64,000 nt of DNA from Chryseobacterium sp. SNU WT5 (GTDB lineage Bacteria; Bacteroidota; Bacteroidia; Flavobacteriales; Weeksellaceae). The position numbers and the translations under genes are program-made. The DNA is taken from assembly GCF_007362475.1 (NCBI RefSeq), contig NZ_CP041687.1, forward strand, positions 1,240,001 through 1,304,000, given 5' to 3'. Every line of letters starts with the position of its first letter. The stretch's first letter is position 1. Positions 53,340 through 61,649 of the stretch are shown here, in pieces. The notes under the pieces were generated by a model, which did not search any database, was not told where the DNA came from, and saw only the letters and a list, made by a program, of their open reading frames with translations.

Positions 53340-54053
53340 ATGATGATAAACCAAATTAAATTAGCCCTGCAAGAACTGTCACTACCGGAGAAAGCTTCGT
53401 TTTATCCTACCTTTTTTAAATCACGCAAAGGAGAATATGCCGAAGGAGATCAATTCATAGGAGTTACCGTTCCCGACCAAAGGAAAGTTGCTCAAGAATT
53501 TTGGGATAAGATTTCTTTAGATGATTTAGCCGTGTTGTTATCTTCGCCAATACACGAACATCGACTATGTGCATTATTAATGTTGATTTTAAAGTTTGAA
53601 AAATCAAACGACTCCGATCAAAGAAAACAAATTGTTGAATTGTATTTAAAGAACAAGAAATATGTCAATAACTGGGATTTAGTAGACACCTCCTGTTATA
53701 AAATTTTAGGACGCTACTGTTTTGAAAATAATGACGATTCAATTTTAAAAGATTTAGCTGAGGAAGAAAATTTATGGAGTAAGAGAATTGCCGTTGTTTC
53801 TACAATGTTTCACGTAAAAAAAGGTTCTTTTGATTTAATCAAAAAGTTGGCAGTCAGAAATCTGAATCATGAGCATGATCTGATGCATAAAGCAAATGGC
53901 TGGCTTTTACGAGAAATGGGAAAGAAAAATGAAAAGGAACTTCTTGATTTTCTTAATCTTTATTATCAACATATGCCACGGACTACGCTTCGTTATGCCA
54001 TAGAAAAATTGGATGAACGTGCTCGTCAGGATTATTTAAAAGGAAGTGTTTAA
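53340..54053 (+). CDS. DNA alkylation repair protein (AlkD-like)
   Basis: 237 residues, an all-helical HEAT-like repeat protein. Signature segments: GVTVPDQRKVAQEF, EHRLCALLMLILKFE, VNNWDLVDTSCYKILGRY, WSKRIAVVSTMFHVKK, and HKANGWLLREMGKKNEKELLDF. AlkD-type proteins excise cationic N3- and N7-alkylpurines. Either of two adjacent ATGs (53340, 53343) may be used. Monocistronic. Confidence 0.9.
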   Translation: MMINQIKLALQELSLPEKASFYPTFFKSRKGEYAEGDQFIGVTVPDQRKVAQEFWDKISLDDLAVLLSSPIHEHRLCALLMLILKFEKSNDSDQRKQIVELYLKNKKYVNNWDLVDTSCYKILGRYCFENNDDSILKDLAEEENLWSKRIAVVSTMFHVKKGSFDLIKKLAVRNLNHEHDLMHKANGWLLREMGKKNEKELLDFLNLYYQHMPRTTLRYAIEKLDERARQDYLKGSV

Positions 54054-54236
54054 AGGATGTGTTTTTACAGCAGAGATTATTTTTTGGGCGTCTATTTTTG
54101 AACGATCACTTTCATTTTCCCTTTCCATCTATTGAACCGTTGTAAATATTACTGGGTCTGGAAAATCATGTTGCATCGCACTTAACTTAATTTATTATTA
54201 TCAGTTTATTTTCATTATATTATCGCAAATAGAAAT

Positions 54237-55313
54237 ATGCAATTAAAAAACTTTACTCACTGGACCGTGGTCCTTCCTCTTTTATCAGCTGCTTTTTATT
54301 TATTTGGATTTTTAAATAATACGCTCTTCACTAATATTGTTGGAGCAATATTTTTATTCTCCAGTGTTATGGCCGCCGTGCATCACGCGGAAGTAGTTGC
54401 TCATAAAGTGGGAGAGCCCTATGGAACGGTGATTCTGGCAATATGTATAACGATTCTAGAAGTAGGATTAATTATCTCATTCATGCTTTCGGGTAGCGAA
54501 GGCGCACTCACGTACGCCAGAGACACCGTTTTTGCGGCGGTAATGTTGATTCTGAACGGAATTTTGGGAGTTTGTATCTGGATTGGAAGCAGAAAGTATA
54601 AAGAACAGTTTTTTATCACCAATTCGGCTACAACTTATTTGGTGAGTTTAGTGGCGATTTTGGTCCTCACCCTTATTCTTCCCAATTATACGTCAACGGA
54701 GCATGGCCCTTTTTATAGTGAAGCGCAGCTCGTTTTTGTTTCTTTGGCTTGCCTTACCATTTATGGAACTTTTCTGATGTTCCAAAACGTAAGACACCGA
54801 AATTATTTTGTGGTAGAAAAACAAGATCAATCGGCCCATGAAGCAGATCCACCATCAGTTCCTAAAACTTTACTCAGTTTACTTTTATTGATAATTTGCC
54901 TTGCAGTAGTTATTTTTATGGCAAAAGGGCTTTCACCCGTAATTGAAGGTTTTGTAGAAAGCATAGGTGCACCCCATGAACTGGTCGGAGTAATCATTGC
55001 CTCTGTTGTATTATTGCCGGAAGGTCTAGCTGCAATTCGTGCTGCCAGAAATAATCAGATACAATCCTCGATTAATTTGGGCTTAGGATCGGCACTAGCG
55101 AGTGTAGGATTAACGATCCCGACAGTTTCTGTGGTCTGTATTGTTTATGATATTCCTTTTGTTTTGGGTCTGGGAATGAAATCCATCATTCTTCTTGCCT
55201 TATCCGTTTTTATTGTGATGCTGTCTTTGAGCAGTGGAAAAACCAATCATTTGTATGGAACTGTACTTCTGGTAAATCTAGCAGCTTATATTTTTACAGT
55301 GATTGTTCCGTAA
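54237..55313 (+). CDS. chaA: ChaA-type calcium:proton antiporter
   Basis: 358 residues with about eleven predicted helices. The two inverted alpha repeats of the Ca2+/cation antiporter superfamily are clear: EVGLIISFMLSGSEGALTYA, and LPEGLAAIRAARNNQIQSSI followed by NLGLGSALASVGLTIPT. The acidic residues in these loops bind the cation. It exports Ca2+, and in some homologues Na+ or K+, against protons. Convergent with the truncated hemoglobin gene, 2 bases apart. Confidence 0.9.
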   Translation: MQLKNFTHWTVVLPLLSAAFYLFGFLNNTLFTNIVGAIFLFSSVMAAVHHAEVVAHKVGEPYGTVILAICITILEVGLIISFMLSGSEGALTYARDTVFAAVMLILNGILGVCIWIGSRKYKEQFFITNSATTYLVSLVAILVLTLILPNYTSTEHGPFYSEAQLVFVSLACLTIYGTFLMFQNVRHRNYFVVEKQDQSAHEADPPSVPKTLLSLLLLIICLAVVIFMAKGLSPVIEGFVESIGAPHELVGVIIASVVLLPEGLAAIRAARNNQIQSSINLGLGSALASVGLTIPTVSVVCIVYDIPFVLGLGMKSIILLALSVFIVMLSLSSGKTNHLYGTVLLVNLAAYIFTVIVP

Positions 55314-55315
55314 AA

Positions 55316-55699
55316 CTAGTGGATTTTTCTAGCAACTTCCATTTTATGACCCATTAAATTGGCGATATTGGTTGCTTTGTAAATGGCTAGATCAGCCATC
55401 TCTCCCGTGAAGTTTTCTTCAATCGTTGACGTCCATAATTTCACCCAATGTTGAAAATGAAATTTCTCCATCGGAACTTCCGCATTGATCGGGAAATGTA
55501 CAGCCATTGGATTTCCTTTGTACGAAATCTGACCAAATAAAAGAGTCTCCCAAAAAGAATACATTTTTGGTAAATGATGTGACCAATCTACTTTTGCTAC
55601 GTCATTAAAGAAAAATCCAATCGTTTCGTCGTTTTGCACTTTATCATAAAAACGATTCACCAAATCCTCAATATCTTGTCGGGTCTCCAATTTTTTCAT
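55316..55699 (-). CDS. Group III truncated hemoglobin
   Basis: 127 residues, a 2-over-2 globin fold. RQDIEDLVNRFYDKVQNDE, FFNDVAKVDWSHHLPKMYSFW and LFGQISYKGNP cover helices B to E. The proximal region is FHFQHWVKLWTSTIEENF with the heme-ligating His. Group III globins bind O2, CO or NO; the physiological role is unsettled. Monocistronic. Confidence 0.93.
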   Translation of the reverse strand: MKKLETRQDIEDLVNRFYDKVQNDETIGFFFNDVAKVDWSHHLPKMYSFWETLLFGQISYKGNPMAVHFPINAEVPMEKFHFQHWVKLWTSTIEENFTGEMADLAIYKATNIANLMGHKMEVARKIH

Positions 55700-55788
55700 A
55701 GTTCAAAATTAGTCAAAATTTTCAGCAAAGCCCTATGATTGCAATCACTGTTTATAATTTGGGCGGACAATTCGCGCTTTCCGCACCT

Positions 55789-55836
55789 ACTCCTCAATCG
55801 GCGGCTACACTCCTTTCCGCCGTCTCATTGCGGAGT
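55789..55836. repeat. Nested inverted repeat, possible decayed mobile repeat
   Basis: ACTCCTCAAT (55789) pairs with ATTGCGGAGT (55827; 9 of 10 bases). Inside lies GGCGG (55800) with CCGCC (55817). The surroundings (55768-55858) are GC-rich relative to neighbours and contain further CGCGCTTTCCGC-like sequence, similar to the CCCGCTTTCC start of the dispersed repeats. Confidence 0.6.
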
Positions 55837-55903
55837 AAACACTGCTATCACGGCCGCAAGATCTAAATAATTATAAAGAACCGTTATCAAATAGAATAAG
55901 TCT

Positions 55904-55911
55904 TACTTTTG
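55904..55911 (+). promoter_or_regulatory. -7 box abutting the YkgJ-type gene
   Basis: TACTTTTG ends 4 bases before the ATG at 55916, predicting a leaderless transcript. The -33 is unclear. Confidence 0.5.
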
Positions 55912-55915
55912 CACC

Positions 55916-56404
55916 ATGAATTTAGAATTCTATAAAAATCAAGCACTCTTAAAACAGAAAGAACACCGCAAGTTTCTCGAGGCTTTAAAAAAGAAACCGC
56001 CCAGGAATCTGGATTATGTCGTGCAGGAAACTCATGATCAGGTTTTCGAGAAAATTAATTGCTTGGACTGCGCAAACTGCTGCAAGACGACCGGACCACT
56101 TTTTACCCCTAAAGATGTTGAAAGAATTGCGAAATATCTGAAAATGAAAGTTGCTGATTTCGAAGATAAGTACTTGCGAACTGACGAAGATCAAGATAAA
56201 GTATTACAGGATTTACCTTGCTGGTTTTTAAATGACGATCATACGTGTTCCATTTATGAAATTCGTCCAAAAGCCTGTCGAGAATTTCCACATACCGATC
56301 GAAAAAAAATTTACCAAATCAATAATTTAACAATTCAAAACACGATGGTATGTCCCGCTGCTTTTGAATTTGTAGAAAAATTAAAGAAAAATTTTGATAA
56401 ATGA
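55916..56404 (+). CDS. YkgJ-family cysteine cluster protein
   Basis: 162 residues, cytoplasmic. The Cys ligands are NCLDCANCCKTTG (CxxCxxCC) near residue 44, LPCWFL near 102, HTCSIYEIRPKACREFP near 112-122, and a final VCPAAFEFV. This is the classic YkgJ/UPF0153 pattern thought to bind an Fe-S cluster or zinc. Its role is not established. Confidence 0.92.
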   Translation: MNLEFYKNQALLKQKEHRKFLEALKKKPPRNLDYVVQETHDQVFEKINCLDCANCCKTTGPLFTPKDVERIAKYLKMKVADFEDKYLRTDEDQDKVLQDLPCWFLNDDHTCSIYEIRPKACREFPHTDRKKIYQINNLTIQNTMVCPAAFEFVEKLKKNFDK

Positions 56405-56510
56405 TTGATTTTCTTAAAATATTATAAACTGCGTTAAACTTTGCTAGCGTAAATGCTTTAACTAAATATCCTGCGTTATAGTTTCTTATTAACCAAATAA
56501 GAATTTTATT

Positions 56511-56795
56511 ATGAAAAAGTCAATGTTAGCAATCGTGTTATTAGCAACTGGAGTTACCTTTGCAACAGCACAAACCACGAAGAAAGATCTTAAAAATAAA
56601 AAAGAAGTAAAAATAGAAACGGTAAAAAGTTCCGATTCCAAGATGAAAATGGATACTCCCGCAGTAGTGACTGAAGTACAAGTTGAGGCTACCGAAGCAA
56701 CACCTGCTGAAATGACCGTACAAGCAGCTGACAGCACCAAAATGCCTGAGAAAACAACCGGCGTAAAGCAAGCGACAAAAGAAGAAATAGAATAA
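56511..56795 (+). CDS. Small secreted protein, low complexity
   Basis: 94 residues. Signal MKKSMLAIVLLATGVTFATA is followed by a mature part rich in Lys, Glu, Thr and Ala (KKDLKNKKEVKIETV, VQVEATEATPAEMTVQAA). It is likely disordered and periplasmic. No family recognised. It is followed by two terminator hairpins. Confidence 0.6.
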   Translation: MKKSMLAIVLLATGVTFATAQTTKKDLKNKKEVKIETVKSSDSKMKMDTPAVVTEVQVEATEATPAEMTVQAADSTKMPEKTTGVKQATKEEIE

Positions 56796-56821
56796 ATTGA
56801 CTCCTCTACAGCACAAATAAT

Positions 56822-56849
56822 AAAAAGCATTGAAAATTCAATGCTTTTT
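56822..56849 (+). terminator. Intrinsic terminator after the small secreted protein
   Basis: AAAAAGCATTGA pairs with TCAATGCTTTTT (perfect, 4-base loop), followed by T-rich sequence. Confidence 0.82.
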
Positions 56850-56901
56850 ACCCTTTCACTTTACTTTTTACCCATTAACCCGGGACAGGTATTATTAAAA
56901 A

Positions 56902-56923
56902 AAGCCGAGATAAAACCCGGCTT
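56902..56923 (-). terminator. Terminator for gdhA
   Basis: AAGCCG/CGGCTT stem with a T run on the - strand, just beyond the gdhA stop. Confidence 0.75.
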
Positions 56924-56929
56924 CTATTT

Positions 56930-58288
56930 TTATACTACACCTTGCGCCAACATTGCTTCGGCAACTTTTACGAAACCGGCAATATTTGCCCCTTTTACGT
57001 AATTTACATAACCATCTTCCTCTTTACCGTAATCTCTACAAGCTTTATGAATACCAACCATAATTTCTTTTAACCTGGTGTCCACTTCTTCCGAACTCCA
57101 GTTCAGTCGAATAGAGTTTTGAGTCATTTCTAACCCTGATGTTGCTACTCCACCAGCGTTAGACGCTTTACCTGGAGAGAATAATACTTTATGCTCCAAG
57201 AAATAATTGATTGCATCTAAAGTAGAAGGCATATTTGCAGCTTCCGTTACACACATCACTCCATTTTCAACCAACATTTTTGCGTCTTCAAGAAATAATT
57301 CATTTTGTGTTGCTGCAGGAATTGCTACATCACACTTTACTTCCCAAGGTCTCTTTCCTGCATGGAATACTGCGCCAGGGAATTTGGCAGCAAAATCTTC
57401 AGCTCTGTTATTACCAGAAGATCTTAATTCAAGCAGGTAATCAATCTTTTCACCATCGATACCATCTTTATCATATACATATCCATCGGGGCCAGAAATC
57501 GTTAATACTTTTCCTCCTAATTCGGTGACTTTCTTAATCACTCCCCAGGCAACGTTTCCAAATCCTGATACTACAAAAGTTTTACCTTTAAGGTCTTCTC
57601 CGATTGTTTTCATCATTTGCTCACAGAAGTAAACAACGCCATAACCTGTAGCTTCTGGCCGAATTAGGGAACCACCGTACGCTAAACCTTTTCCAGTAAG
57701 AACTCCGGTAAATTCATTTCTGATTTTCTTGTACTGTCCAAATAGATACCCGATTTCTCTGGCTCCAACGCCAATGTCTCCTGCGGGGACATCAGTTTCC
57801 GGTCCGATATGTTTGCATAGCTCCGTCATAAAGGCTTGACAGAATCGCATAATTTCCATGTTTGATTTCCCTTGTGGATCAAAATCTGCTCCTCCTTTTC
57901 CACCACCCATAGGCAGCGTAGTTAAAGAGTTTTTGAAGGTCTGCTCAAATGCCAGAAACTTCAATACGGATAAATTTACGGTAGGATGAAAACGTATTCC
58001 ACCTTTGTAAGGACCAATTGCGGAATTCATCTGGATTCTAAATCCTCTATTAACCTGAATTTCACCTGCATCATCAACCCAGGGAACTCGGAAAATAATG
58101 GTTCTTTCTGGTTCAGCCATTCTTTCCAAAAGTTTCATCCCGTCGTATTGCTTCCTCGTCGCGATAAAAGGTATTACAGTAATTGCAACTTCTTTTACTG
58201 CTTGTAAGAATTCTGGTTCGTTTGGATTTTTCGCTTCGATATAAGCGATAAATTCCTGAATTTTTTGCTCTACGTTATAGTGTTCCAT
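56930..58288 (-). CDS. gdhA: NADP-specific glutamate dehydrogenase
   Basis: 452 residues, hexameric small-type GDH. It makes glutamate from 2-oxoglutarate and ammonia. The signature LTTLPMGGGKGGADFDPQGK carries the catalytic Lys. DVPAGDIGVGAREIGYLFGQ has the catalytic Asp, and VSGFGNVAWGVIKK is the dinucleotide-binding loop. The C-terminal segment NYVKGANIAGFVKVAEAM matches the NADP-specific class. It has its own promoter and terminator. Confidence 0.96.
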   Translation of the reverse strand: MEHYNVEQKIQEFIAYIEAKNPNEPEFLQAVKEVAITVIPFIATRKQYDGMKLLERMAEPERTIIFRVPWVDDAGEIQVNRGFRIQMNSAIGPYKGGIRFHPTVNLSVLKFLAFEQTFKNSLTTLPMGGGKGGADFDPQGKSNMEIMRFCQAFMTELCKHIGPETDVPAGDIGVGAREIGYLFGQYKKIRNEFTGVLTGKGLAYGGSLIRPEATGYGVVYFCEQMMKTIGEDLKGKTFVVSGFGNVAWGVIKKVTELGGKVLTISGPDGYVYDKDGIDGEKIDYLLELRSSGNNRAEDFAAKFPGAVFHAGKRPWEVKCDVAIPAATQNELFLEDAKMLVENGVMCVTEAANMPSTLDAINYFLEHKVLFSPGKASNAGGVATSGLEMTQNSIRLNWSSEEVDTRLKEIMVGIHKACRDYGKEEDGYVNYVKGANIAGFVKVAEAMLAQGVV

Positions 58289-58311
58289 AAAAAGGATATA
58301 TTATATATAAA

Positions 58312-58342
58312 CAAATTTAATTTTTTTTTCAAAGCACTCAAA
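58312..58342 (-). promoter_or_regulatory. Perfect Bacteroidota promoter for gdhA
   Basis: On the - strand: TTTG (58342-58339), exactly 19 bases, then TAAATTTG (58319-58312). Predicted leader about 19 bases to the ATG at 58288. An A/T run in the spacer may favour high activity. Confidence 0.82.
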
Positions 58343-58473
58343 AAAAACTTTAAATACTGCTTAATTATTAATATAAATTATAGTTTTGTTAATTAAATTC
58401 ATAAAAAATCAAATTTAAGTATGAAAAATTTAATATTAAACGAATATAAGTAGGTTTCTTAAAACTTGAAAAT

Positions 58474-59583
58474 CTACAAAGCCAAGTATTGTCTTCCCGA
58501 TAATGCTCTAATATAGCCAGAAATTTCCAATTGTAATAAATCTGGTAAAATTTTGTAAGATGGTATTTCAAGCTTTAAACTGATATCATCTAAAGATAAA
58601 GGTATTCGTTTATCTAACTGATCAATAATCTTTTGCTGACTATCTGAAAGTAAAATTCTAATTTCGTTGTTGGGAAAGAGTTCACCAATCTTTTCAGATT
58701 TATTATTAAAGCCCAGTTGATCGATAAGATTTGGGATTGTGGAAATTACCGCTGCTTTATTTTGATAAATTAGCTGGTTGCAGCCTTGGCTGTATTTTTC
58801 GTCAATTCTACCTGGTAAAGCATAAACTTCCCTATTGTAATTATTGGCAAAGGTCGCTGTACTTATGGAACCACCGCTAAAAGCAGTTTCAACAACAATG
58901 GTGGCTGGTGCTAGACCTGCAATAATACGATTGCGTTGTATGAAATTTTCGCGATCAGGCTTTTGAGAAGAATTAAATTCAGTAAACAATACTCCACCAT
59001 TACTCAATATACGTTCAGACAGTTTTCGATGTTTAGATGGATATAACGTGTGAAAACCATGAGCTAAAACTGCGGCGGTTGCTAGATGATGGTCTAAAGA
59101 AACCTCATGAACTTCCGCATCTACACCCAAAGCTAAACCACTAACGGTTATAGCGTTTCCACCCTTAATTCCATCAATAAAATTATGAATAAACTGCTTG
59201 CCATATAAACTTATATTTCTTGTTCCGACAATACTAATGGGTTTTTTGAGAGAATCAAATTTTCCTTTTTGATAGAGTATGGCTGGGGCATCTTCACATT
59301 CATTTAATAATATAGGAAGATCTCCAAAATGCCGAAGGTTTATGACAATATTATTTTTTTTGCAAAATTCAATTTCGTTTTCTGCAAATTTTAAGTGTTT
59401 CGGATCACCAATTTCTAAAGCGATCTTTTTACCTATTCCGAAAATGTTTTGAAGTCCTGTTTTTGAGAGTTCCCAAACTTCTTTTGCAGAACCAACTTCA
59501 CCCACGAGTTTACGAAAAACAACATCCCCAATTAGCGGACAGTGCCGTAGTGCAATGGAATAAAACGTTTCTTCGGAGCGCAT
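58474..59583 (-). CDS. dprA: DNA-processing protein DprA
   Basis: 369 residues. DprA loads RecA on incoming single-stranded DNA during natural transformation. N-terminal helical domain (ALRHCPLIGDVVFRKLVGEV), central Rossmann-like DprA domain with ISIVGTRNISLYGKQF, VSGLALGVDAEVHEV, FTEFNSSQKPDRENFIQRNR and IVVETAFSGGS, and a C-terminal winged-helix (PSYKILPDLLQLEISGYI). Downstream of the rhomboid gene by 28 bases; it also has a -7 box of its own. Confidence 0.95.
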   Translation of the reverse strand: MRSEETFYSIALRHCPLIGDVVFRKLVGEVGSAKEVWELSKTGLQNIFGIGKKIALEIGDPKHLKFAENEIEFCKKNNIVINLRHFGDLPILLNECEDAPAILYQKGKFDSLKKPISIVGTRNISLYGKQFIHNFIDGIKGGNAITVSGLALGVDAEVHEVSLDHHLATAAVLAHGFHTLYPSKHRKLSERILSNGGVLFTEFNSSQKPDRENFIQRNRIIAGLAPATIVVETAFSGGSISTATFANNYNREVYALPGRIDEKYSQGCNQLIYQNKAAVISTIPNLIDQLGFNNKSEKIGELFPNNEIRILLSDSQQKIIDQLDKRIPLSLDDISLKLEIPSYKILPDLLQLEISGYIRALSGRQYLAL

Positions 59584-59596
59584 AAATAAGTTTATT

Positions 59597-59604
59597 CAAA
59601 TTTA
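59597..59604 (-). promoter_or_regulatory. -7 box for dprA inside the rhomboid-dprA junction
   Basis: CAAATTTA on the + strand, TAAATTTG on the - strand. The predicted start near 59592 is 9 bases before the ATG at 59583. Weak -33. Confidence 0.45.
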
Positions 59605-59611
59605 TCGAAAA

Positions 59612-60382
59612 TTATTCATTCTTTCTTATTTCATCTAGATGTTTCCAAATACTTTGTTTCTTTTGGTAAGGTAGTTCAAGAAAATCGTCGGGATGATTCT
59701 CTTTATATTCCTGCCACAATTTATCGTCCTTCTCACTATAGTAATTAGGAAATTCCCAAATGTACTTTTTCTTTTTCTCTCCATTTTTTCGAAAAATAAA
59801 CGCCATCATGATTCCTATGATTGCACCGGAAAGATGTGATTGCCAGGAAATTCTGCTGGGTTCTGATAAACTCGAAAATAATTCTTCTGGTAAAACGCCC
59901 CAAATTAAACTCCCGTAGTATAACGCCACCACCATAGAAACGGTAAGGAGCTTCATATTCCACCTGAACACTCCACTAAAAAAAATAAAAAAAGCCAATA
60001 CATATACAATTCCACTGGCTCCAATAATGCATACTGCATTAAATTCTCCCGAATAGATATCCACAGGTGGTAAAAGCCAAACTAAAAACCCGGTCAATAA
60101 CCAACCAAGGAAGAATATTTTCTTTGCAATAAATGGGTAAAATTGGAATAACAGAAAAGTTAACACAAAAATTGGGACCGAATTTCCGAAAATATGCTCT
60201 AAACTACCATGTAAAAAAGGGGACAGGAAAATTCCTTTTAAACCTGAAGGGTTTAGTGGGATTATCGCTCCTTCGCAACCTGTAAACCACCCCAGATTTT
60301 GTAGAAGAAATCCCAGCCACATCAGCGCAACCATGATAGTGCCGTATAATAATGCAGAATAATTTAAGACTTTGTTGCGCAT
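59612..60382 (-). CDS. Rhomboid family intramembrane serine protease
   Basis: 256 residues with six or seven predicted helices. The catalytic dyad is visible: Ser in IIGASGIVYVLA near residue 124 and His in SWQSHLSGAIIG near residue 184. The L1/H2 segment HGSLEHIFGNSVP is conserved. A hydrophilic, charged C-terminal tail of about 50 residues lies in the cytosol. Substrates are unknown. It precedes dprA by 28 bases. Confidence 0.93.
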   Translation of the reverse strand: MRNKVLNYSALLYGTIMVALMWLGFLLQNLGWFTGCEGAIIPLNPSGLKGIFLSPFLHGSLEHIFGNSVPIFVLTFLLFQFYPFIAKKIFFLGWLLTGFLVWLLPPVDIYSGEFNAVCIIGASGIVYVLAFFIFFSGVFRWNMKLLTVSMVVALYYGSLIWGVLPEELFSSLSEPSRISWQSHLSGAIIGIMMAFIFRKNGEKKKKYIWEFPNYYSEKDDKLWQEYKENHPDDFLELPYQKKQSIWKHLDEIRKNE

Positions 60383-60520
60383 AGATCAAATTTGTCAAAA
60401 GTGTAACCAAAATAAAATATCAAGCAACTTTGGCTAAAAGTTTCGATAAATTTATAGAAAATCAGCCAAAAAGAACTAAAATATTCTCTAACTCAATTTT
60501 ATAGATATAGAAGTTTGTCT

Positions 60521-60528
60521 TAAATTTG
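60521..60528 (+). promoter_or_regulatory. -7 box abutting the DUF3078 gene
   Basis: TAAATTTG ends 6 bases before the ATG at 60535, predicting a transcript with almost no leader. A weak TTTA lies 19 bases upstream. Confidence 0.5.
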
Positions 60529-60534
60529 TGAGCT

Positions 60535-61647
60535 ATGAGAAAGTTAATAATCATTTTGTTTTGTTTTAATTCTATATTGATTTTATCGCAGAAAGATCAA
60601 AACATACTGGGAGAGATTGATTCGATCTCGCAAAGTAGATGGAATCGCACTGCACTGGATACAGATAGCTTAGCGAATCCTAAATTCGAAAAATTTGTGG
60701 TTCATTTTAAAGATACTATTGTCATTGGGAATAAGATCAATCTTGCAGCGTCTAATGATGAAATCCCAGTAACTCCATATAACCTTTTACGGTTAAAGGA
60801 TCCAATAAAATGGTTTTATCATGGTCAAAATAACATTGTTTTTAATCAGTCATCTTTTTCAAATTGGAATTCTGGTGGGAATAATAACATTGGAATTATC
60901 GGTAAACTTAATTACAATATCAGCTATAAAAATAATCGACATTTCTTAGATAATAATATACAGTTAGGTTACGGTTTTGTCTCTTCTCAGTCGGAGGCTT
61001 CACGAAAGACGGAAGACTATATTAACCTGATTACCAACTATGGCTATGACATCGGGAGAAATTATTATTTATCAACAGGATTTCAGTTTCTTTCCCAGTT
61101 CGCTGCAGGATATAATTACACCGCCACTCCAGATCCAACTTTTGAAGACCGCATTTCCCGTTTCTTATCACCGGGTTATTTATACGCCGGAGTCGGGATT
61201 TTGTATAACCCAAGTGAAAATTTCCAGGTAATCGTACGACCACTGAATGGTAAATTTACCTTTGTGACTGATCCTTATTTGCAAAAGGCCGGTAAGTATG
61301 GTCTTGAAAAAGATGGTCAATCCATGAGATCAGAGCTCGGTGCTTTAGTAAACATCCTTTACCGGGTAAAAATACTAAAAGATATTAATCTGGTTAATCA
61401 AGTTAACTTTTTCAGCAATTATGTTTTTCATGTGGAACGAGTTGATATTGCATACAATGGAACACTCAATATTAAATTCAATAAATTTATCAACACCCAG
61501 GTGAGTTTGGATTTACTTTACGATCATGATCAAACGCAGAAACTGCAGTTAAAACAAACCTTGGGCGTTGGCTTCTCCTATAATTTTGGTTTTGAGATCA
61601 AAGAGAAAAATAAAAAAATGATCAAGCCTTTTGTAGCAAATAAGTAA
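60535..61647 (+). CDS. DUF3078 outer-membrane-type beta-barrel protein
   Basis: 370 residues with a signal peptide (MRKLIIILFCFNSILILS). The DUF3078 motif WFYHGQNNIVFNQSSFSNWN is followed by alternating beta-strands (NYNISYKNNRHFLDNNIQLG, TGFQFLSQFAAGYNY). The final strand ends GVGFSYNFGFEIK. The pattern suggests a Bacteroidota-specific barrel or barrel-like envelope protein of unknown role. Convergent with comM, 2 bases apart. Confidence 0.88.
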   Translation: MRKLIIILFCFNSILILSQKDQNILGEIDSISQSRWNRTALDTDSLANPKFEKFVVHFKDTIVIGNKINLAASNDEIPVTPYNLLRLKDPIKWFYHGQNNIVFNQSSFSNWNSGGNNNIGIIGKLNYNISYKNNRHFLDNNIQLGYGFVSSQSEASRKTEDYINLITNYGYDIGRNYYLSTGFQFLSQFAAGYNYTATPDPTFEDRISRFLSPGYLYAGVGILYNPSENFQVIVRPLNGKFTFVTDPYLQKAGKYGLEKDGQSMRSELGALVNILYRVKILKDINLVNQVNFFSNYVFHVERVDIAYNGTLNIKFNKFINTQVSLDLLYDHDQTQKLQLKQTLGVGFSYNFGFEIKEKNKKMIKPFVANK

Positions 61648-61649
61648 AC

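Noticed and set aside
56489-56830. Antisense ORFs opposite the small secreted protein
   Set aside because: The + frame has a clear signal peptide and low-complexity Lys/Glu/Ala content, which commonly generates long hydrophobic antisense frames.
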